Shown here one piece after another: positions 59,732-64,000 of a DNA stretch of 64,000 bases. The first letter of the stretch is position 1. Each line of letters starts with the position of its first letter. The notes beneath the pieces are model-generated. The model did not search any database. It worked only from the letters and a program-made list of their open reading frames with translations, and was not told where the DNA came from. Location: assembly GCA_001661245.1 (NCBI GenBank), contig KV454011.1:535515-599514 (forward strand), in the 5' to 3' direction. This DNA is from Pachysolen tannophilus NRRL Y-2460. Lineage: Eukaryota; Ascomycota; Pichiomycetes; Alaninales; Pachysolenaceae. The position numbers were made by a program, and so were the translations under genes.

Positions 59732-59888
59732 CACCGCCCTATGAATCTATCTATACTATCTATATGAATATGAATGATTCCTCTTTAACTTATTTTTATT
59801 CAACTAACTCGTCCAAGAGACTTTTGAAAATTTTTGAATTTTTGAATTTTTTTTTTTTTTTGGTGAACAAAATTGAAAAATTCAATTG

Positions 59889-59896
59889 TCACGTGA
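59889..59896. promoter_or_regulatory. E-box TCACGTGA (Cbf1-type)
   Basis: Perfect 8-bp palindrome about 158 bases upstream of the MRP4 ATG and 110 before the divergent gene. Cbf1 binds RTCACRTG, and in Candida it is linked to ribosomal and mitochondrial genes, which suits MRP4. Confidence 0.55.
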
Positions 59897-60005
59897 AAGT
59901 TTTTTTTCACCAAAAATCCAAAATCACCAAATGGTGCAAAGTTGGCAGTTCAAACAGTTGATGAACTGGAGGAGTTGTAGTTTCAGTTGATGTAGGAGGA
60001 GGAGA

Positions 60006-60566
60006 ATGGTGATGGTAATTGAGAGCTGTAGTAGCTTTGAGTCGTTTGTATCAGATTTTGTTTGTTCTGAAGATTTTGTGCCTACTGTTATTTTGGTTTT
60101 TGGTAATGGTGATAGTGATAATGATTTCAATAGGGATGAAGAGGGAAGATTGAAATTGAGCAATGTTAGAGAGATTACGAATTTTTCCAAGATAACTATA
60201 ATCACAGTTGATAGTCCAAAGAAATGTGAAAATATATTGGTTTATCTCAATTGTATTTCTTCAGCAAGGAGAATTTTATTTTTCAATTTTTTATCTAGCT
60301 TTATTAATCAGGATGGTGTTATTCCCATTAAATGTTTAAACATACGGTTTCTATCGACGATTTTGAATTTTTTCCAGAAACAGAATAGAGGTGGGTTTTT
60401 AGTGGAAAGTTATAAGCCATCGTTTTATCAAGACCATTATTTGCCTGTGAGACAGTACGTTGATCCCGATTTGTTTGCAAAGGAAAATGAGAATGAAGCA
60501 TTACGAGATAAGGAATGGTTTGAAATGTATAAATATTTAATTAAACTGGGGTATGAATTCCGATGA
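60006..60566 (+). CDS. Uncharacterised protein, 186 residues
   Basis: The first ATG in frame is at 60006. The order beta-strand, turn, helix (VPTVILVFGNGDSDND, then TIITVDSPKKCENILVYLN and ARRILFFNFLSSFI) suggests an alpha/beta domain such as the degenerate RecA-like folds of small recombination or Elongator subunits, but no Walker motif is visible. The end VESYKPSFYQDHYLPVRQYV and EWFEMYKYLIKLGYEFR is well formed and codon use is normal, so the gene looks real. I do not recognise it. It converges on SHE3 with 117 bases between stops. Confidence 0.6.
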   Translation: MVMVIESCSSFESFVSDFVCSEDFVPTVILVFGNGDSDNDFNRDEEGRLKLSNVREITNFSKITIITVDSPKKCENILVYLNCISSARRILFFNFLSSFINQDGVIPIKCLNIRFLSTILNFFQKQNRGGFLVESYKPSFYQDHYLPVRQYVDPDLFAKENENEALRDKEWFEMYKYLIKLGYEFR

Positions 60567-60683
60567 TAATTGAAATTCCTACATTCATGGCTATAGTTCA
60601 ATCTAGATTAAAATTTTAAAAAAATGAAGAAAGAAAGAAAAAAAAAATCCCCCCTTGCAAAGAAGAGAGAAAAAAAAAGCCAG

Positions 60684-61213
60684 TTAGTTCTTCTTATTCT
60701 TATTATTTTTCCTAGCATTCTTCTTTCTAGCATTATTGTTCCTTTTTTTATTTGGTACATTATTATTGTTGTTATTGTTATTATTGTTATTAGTCTTGTC
60801 CGTACTGTCGTTGGTCTTTTCATTTGAGAAATCGACTGAGACTTCACATCCGTCACCTCCATTTTCAACTTCACTTATCTCTGTTGATTTATTACTTTCA
60901 TCTAGTTTTATTTGTGCTGATGAGTTTTCAGTATCGTCATCATTTTGAGTCTCATCCTGTGATGCCTCTGCTGTTGATGGTATTACTTTTGGTGACTGTC
61001 CCTCTTGTTCAGTTGTTGCTGGTTTCAGAGAAATTGGCTTGTCACCTTGGACTTTCTCTTCTGGCTCAGGACTTTGGGAAGTAGCGGGAACTATCGATTT
61101 TCTTTTATTCCCATGACTGAAATTTCTTCTTTGCTGATTGCCACTTGGTGATCTGCTGTCAACACGCGGCGAGGAAAACTTTCTGCTGTGTTCATTGTAC
61201 GAAGATTTTCTTC

Positions 61214-61253
<40 letters not shown>

Positions 61254-62321
61254 TGCATTTGATTTTCTTGGAGTTTCGGTTTCGTTGTTTCTTACTTTTG
61301 CAACGTTCAATGTTTGAATATTATTATCAGGATTATCAGTATTTTGTGCTTCTACTGTTTTTGCACTAGCAACATTTACTGTTTCTGTTGTTGGTGTTGG
61401 GTTTTTTTTACTATTAGCATTTGAACCACTCAGTGAATCCAAACGTGATTGTTTTGGTTTCACTTCTGGTTGTTGTGATAAATTTGTAGGCAATGTCAAT
61501 TCATTTGGAGGTGCTGGTGAATATTTCAGTTCTCCATTATTATTATTATTATCAAAATTTGGTAGTCCCCTATTAGCGATTTTTAATACTTCTTCACATT
61601 CATTTAAAATAATAACAGTTTTAGTTCCATGTTCTTTTGTAGCCATTGCTAAAGTCTTTAACAGTTCCACTATAGAACTATTTTTTTTCTGGTATAAAAT
61701 TTCTAATTTACTTGATTTATTAACAATTTTATTATAATTGCTTATTATTTCATCATTATTATTTTTAAATTTAGCAAAATTTTTATTCATTTTTTCTTCT
61801 TTATCATATAACAGTTTTTTCAAAAATTCTAATTCATTATCATAATAAAGTTTCAATTCTTTTTGAGATTGTACTAAACAATCATAAGATGTTTTTAAAC
61901 TTTCATTTTCCCTTTGATACTTATTTTCACTTTCTTCTAAATTTTTTAATTTTAAAACCAGACCTTTTTCCTTATATTCTAAATCTGAAATTTTTGTCAA
62001 ACAATTATTCAACTGTTCTTCTAAATCTTTAACTCTACGGTTCTTACTTGCTAGTATCGAATTGATCATTTCATTTTCATGTCTCGTATTAGTCAAATTT
62101 TCAATTGTCTGTCCCGATCTTTTCAATAATGTTTGATATTTTTTTTCATACTCCTTGCTTTCATTTTTCGAAACGTCCAACAAATGTTTTAACTCATCTA
62201 TCTCGGTATGTAATTGATCAATTACTCTTGAAGATGGACCCGTCTGAGGTTTCATATATTTTGAAGGTGATTGAACATTATTATTCAAATTAACCATTGG
62301 CGAATTCTCCTTATCACTCAT
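60684..62321 (-). CDS. SHE3: She3-like mRNA transport adaptor
   Basis: 545 residues. MSDKENSPMVNLNN and SSRVIDQLHTEIDELKHLLD recall S. cerevisiae She3 (SSRVIESLHDQIDMLT). A long coiled coil (about 30-235) follows and would bind the myosin Myo4. The C-terminal half is disordered and basic, with a poly-Asn run (about 370-380), SPRVDSRSPS and an Asn/Lys-rich end (KKRNNNARKKNARKNNK), fitting the RNA/She2-binding part. She3 links She2-bound mRNAs to myosin V; in Candida it transports mRNAs to hyphal tips. The coiled coil is generic, but start and layout support the call. Confidence 0.8.
61218..61250. repeat. ATT trinucleotide array coding poly-Asn
   Basis: About 11 ATT units on the + strand, read as AAT (Asn) in SHE3. 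Similar arrays encode poly-Asn in PTC4 (8120-8144), BYE1 and ATG14. Confidence 0.8.
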
Positions 62322-62860
62322 ATCAATAGCTCCAAAGAAATAAAATTAAAAATAATAATAATAATAAATAATTAAATTAAAATAAAACCAGAAAAAAAAA
62401 AAAAATTTTAAAACAAAACAAATAACTCTTTCTCTCTTTTTCTCTTTCTCACACTCTCACACTCTACATATATATATATATATATAGATATAGATATATT
62501 ATTCAGAAATACATATATTTATTTCATCTATATTATTTATGGACAATTTAACGCTTATCCTATCCTATTTTTACTTAATGTTTTGCTTTTTTTTTTCTCT
62601 TTATTTTTTAAAGATGTTGAATTTGTTTTGTTTACGTTTCCAAAAAAAAAAAAACAAAAAAAAAAAAAATTCTTTGATCAAAAAAGGATAAATTGGCGAT
62701 CCAGACACGACAAGTTTATTACACTATAAAGAAACAGAGCCGATAACGACAACGACAACCGACAACCGACAGACGACAGACGACAGACAAGAGTCGACCA
62801 ATGGAAAAATCCCATAATGTGTATAGGTTAACGTATATATAATTATATAAGTACTATTTA
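62322..62860. other. Intergenic: SHE3 promoter / SRP54 3' flank
   Basis: 539 bases. It holds a TA tract at about 62467-62495, A-runs at 62641-62668 and a GC-richer array of ACGAC/CGACAGA units at 62740-62798. No gene is seen. Confidence 0.6.
62740..62798. repeat. Imperfect CGACA(A/G)A tandem array
   Basis: Short units GACAACGACAACC, GACAACC and GACAGAC are repeated over about 59 bases and are GC-richer than the flanks. Low-complexity repeat, perhaps transcribed as SHE3 leader or SRP54 3' UTR. Confidence 0.6.
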
Positions 62861-64000
62861 TCACATACCACCGCCAAATTGTTTCATCATATTTTGCATC
62901 ATGCTTGGATTTTTCATCATCTGTTGGACTTGAGGGTTTTGCATCATACTAGCCATTGCATTTGGATCAGACATCATTTTAGATATTTCTTCTTCTCCAC
63001 CTGGCATTGATCCTAACATGCTTTTCAACATTGGATTATTTCTCATGTTTGCCATTGCTCTTTGAATATTTGCTGGATTCATCATATTTGCTAATCCTCC
63101 AGCACCTCCAGGGCCACCAGTAATTCCTGGAGGTGGTGTACCACCTGCCCTACTCATTCCTGCCATGTTGGAGGCCATACCTTCCATAGCTCTTTGTTGC
63201 ATCAATACAGATTCGACTTCACCAACAGATGTTCCTGAACCTCTCGCTACTCTAACAATTCTTGATGGTTCTTGAATGAAAATTCTTCCATCACTCAGTA
63301 ATTCTTTTTTAGTCATAGAATCCATTATATATATCATTCTTTTTATCATTAATGTTGTATCTTCTTCACCAGCTTGATTTAACATCTGCCCCAAGCCACC
63401 AGGTAACATAGATGCTATCTTGGATAAAGGTCCCATTTTTAACATATTATTTAATTGAGTTTGAAAATCTAATAATGTAAATTTACCTTCACTTAAATTT
63501 TTCATTGTATCCTTTTGATCTAAATTTAAAGATTTAACATGTTCCATTAAACCTTGAATATCACCTATACCCAACAATTTACTGATAAAATTTCTAGGTT
63601 GAAAAGTTTCTAAATCTTGAATATGCTCACCAGTACCTATAAATATAATTGGAGTCTTTGTAGCTGCAACAGCTGAAATAGCACCACCACCTTTTGCATG
63701 ACCATCCATCTTGGTTAATATTATCGCACCAAAATTGGCAGATTCCTTAAAAGCCTTGGCCTGAGATTCTGCAGCTTGACCAATAGCAGCATCTAAAACC
63801 ATAATTGTCTGTTGAGGATTAACAGCATTAGATATTTGAATCATTTCTTCAAATAATTGTTCCTCTTGTCTATGTCTACCAGAAGTATCAACAATAATTA
63901 TTTCAAATTTTTCCTTTTTAAATTTCTCAACACCATCAAAGGAAACTTTTACTGGATCAGTTTCTGTATAAGAACCATAATATGGAATTTTAGCCTTGGT
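62861..64000 (-). CDS. SRP54: Signal recognition particle 54 kDa subunit (3' part; start beyond window)
   Basis: 379 C-terminal residues are in the window. The frame stays open to the last base, continuing as [19 protein letters not shown], so the ATG lies outside. The GTPase domain part has [16 protein letters not shown] (G3), [17 protein letters not shown] (G4, TKMD) and [13 protein letters not shown] (G5 region). The methionine-rich M domain binds signal peptides and 7[41 protein letters not shown] and Met repeats to the end (MMKQFGGGM). Srp54 brings secretory ribosomes to the ER. Confidence 0.97.
   Translation of the reverse strand, partial: TKAKIPYYGSYTETDPVKVSFDGVEKFKKEKFEIIIVDTSGRHRQEEQLFEEMIQISNAVNPQQTIMVLDAAIGQAAESQAKAFKESANFGAIILTKMDGHAKGGGAISAVAATKTPIIFIGTGEHIQDLETFQPRNFISKLLGIGDIQGLMEHVKSLNLDQKDTMKNLSEGKFTLLDFQTQLNNMLKMGPLSKIASMLPGGLGQMLNQAGEEDTTLMIKRMIYIMDSMTKKELLSDGRIFIQEPSRIVRVARGSGTSVGEVESVLMQQRAMEGMASNMAGMSRAGGTPPPGITGGPGGAGGLANMMNPANIQRAMANMRNNPMLKSMLGSMPGGEEEISKMMSDPNAMASMMQNPQVQQMMKNPSMMQNMMKQFGGGM

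Noticed and set aside
1-64000. Transposons, LTR or other virus-like relics, and CRISPR arrays
   Set aside because: No reverse transcriptase, integrase, transposase, capsid-like frame, long terminal repeats or spaced direct repeats were found. The tRNA flanks carry no element remnants that I can see.

Overview
The window is nuclear DNA of an AT-rich ascomycete yeast (Saccharomycotina). Genes are compact and mostly intron-poor. The few introns sit near the 5' end and carry GTATGT/GTAAGT donors and TACTAAC branch sites. Non-coding DNA is rich in poly(A/T). Protein matches and gene content (SHE3, CLN3-type G1 cyclin, SFT1, DSL1, AUR1, a Tbf1-type ribosomal protein promoter) point to the Candida/Debaryomyces side of the yeasts. 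CTG codons are rare and the conserved sites disagree, so I cannot settle whether CTG reads Ser or Leu; names are given by S. cerevisiae/C. albicans orthology from memory, and proteins are read with the standard code.

Layout. 1-7.2 kb: a G1 cyclin (CLN3-like) with a long leader region, then a 4.4 kb stretch without protein genes between two convergent genes. 7.2-22 kb: PTC4-like PP2C, TPS1, VMA2 (spliced), ATG14, an atypical Ras-like GTPase and a large SH3-RasGEF of Cdc25 type. 22-36.5 kb: CBP6, MUD1, a spliced VanZ-like membrane protein, a mitochondrial PPR protein, YIF1, LIN1 (frameshifted), LTO1, a GNAT acetyltransferase, a small acidic protein, actin-capping alpha subunit, a methyltransferase and SFT1 (spliced). 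37-50 kb: RPL14 (spliced, with a Tbf1-type palindrome), BYE1 (three frameshifts), AUR1, a GH2 beta-mannosidase, tRNA-Gln(UUG) and an MFS permease. 50-64 kb: an orphan gene, tRNA-Val(AAC), a probable intronic C/D snoRNA, DSL1, a cyclophilin, a WD40 protein, ATX1 (spliced), MRP4, an orphan gene, SHE3 and the 3' part of SRP54.

The genes are ordinary housekeeping genes and do not form one pathway. Local themes are secretory traffic (YIF1, SFT1, DSL1, SRP54), mitochondrial translation (CBP6, MRP4, PPR) and RNA processing (MUD1, LIN1, BYE1, LTO1). No transposons, viral relics or CRISPR arrays were seen.

The most interesting unexplained DNA is non-coding. Five convergent gene pairs here are separated by only 62-137 bp. 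Three others stand out: 597 bp (which holds a tRNA), 833 bp (which holds a TTAGGG-type site) and 4,402 bp (which holds a GC-richer, hairpin-rich island followed by a T-run). These are good places for undescribed RNA genes or, for the largest, a centromere-like element. All four frameshifts, in LIN1 and BYE1, are repaired by adding one A to an A-run, which suggests homopolymer under-calling in the assembly rather than real gene loss.
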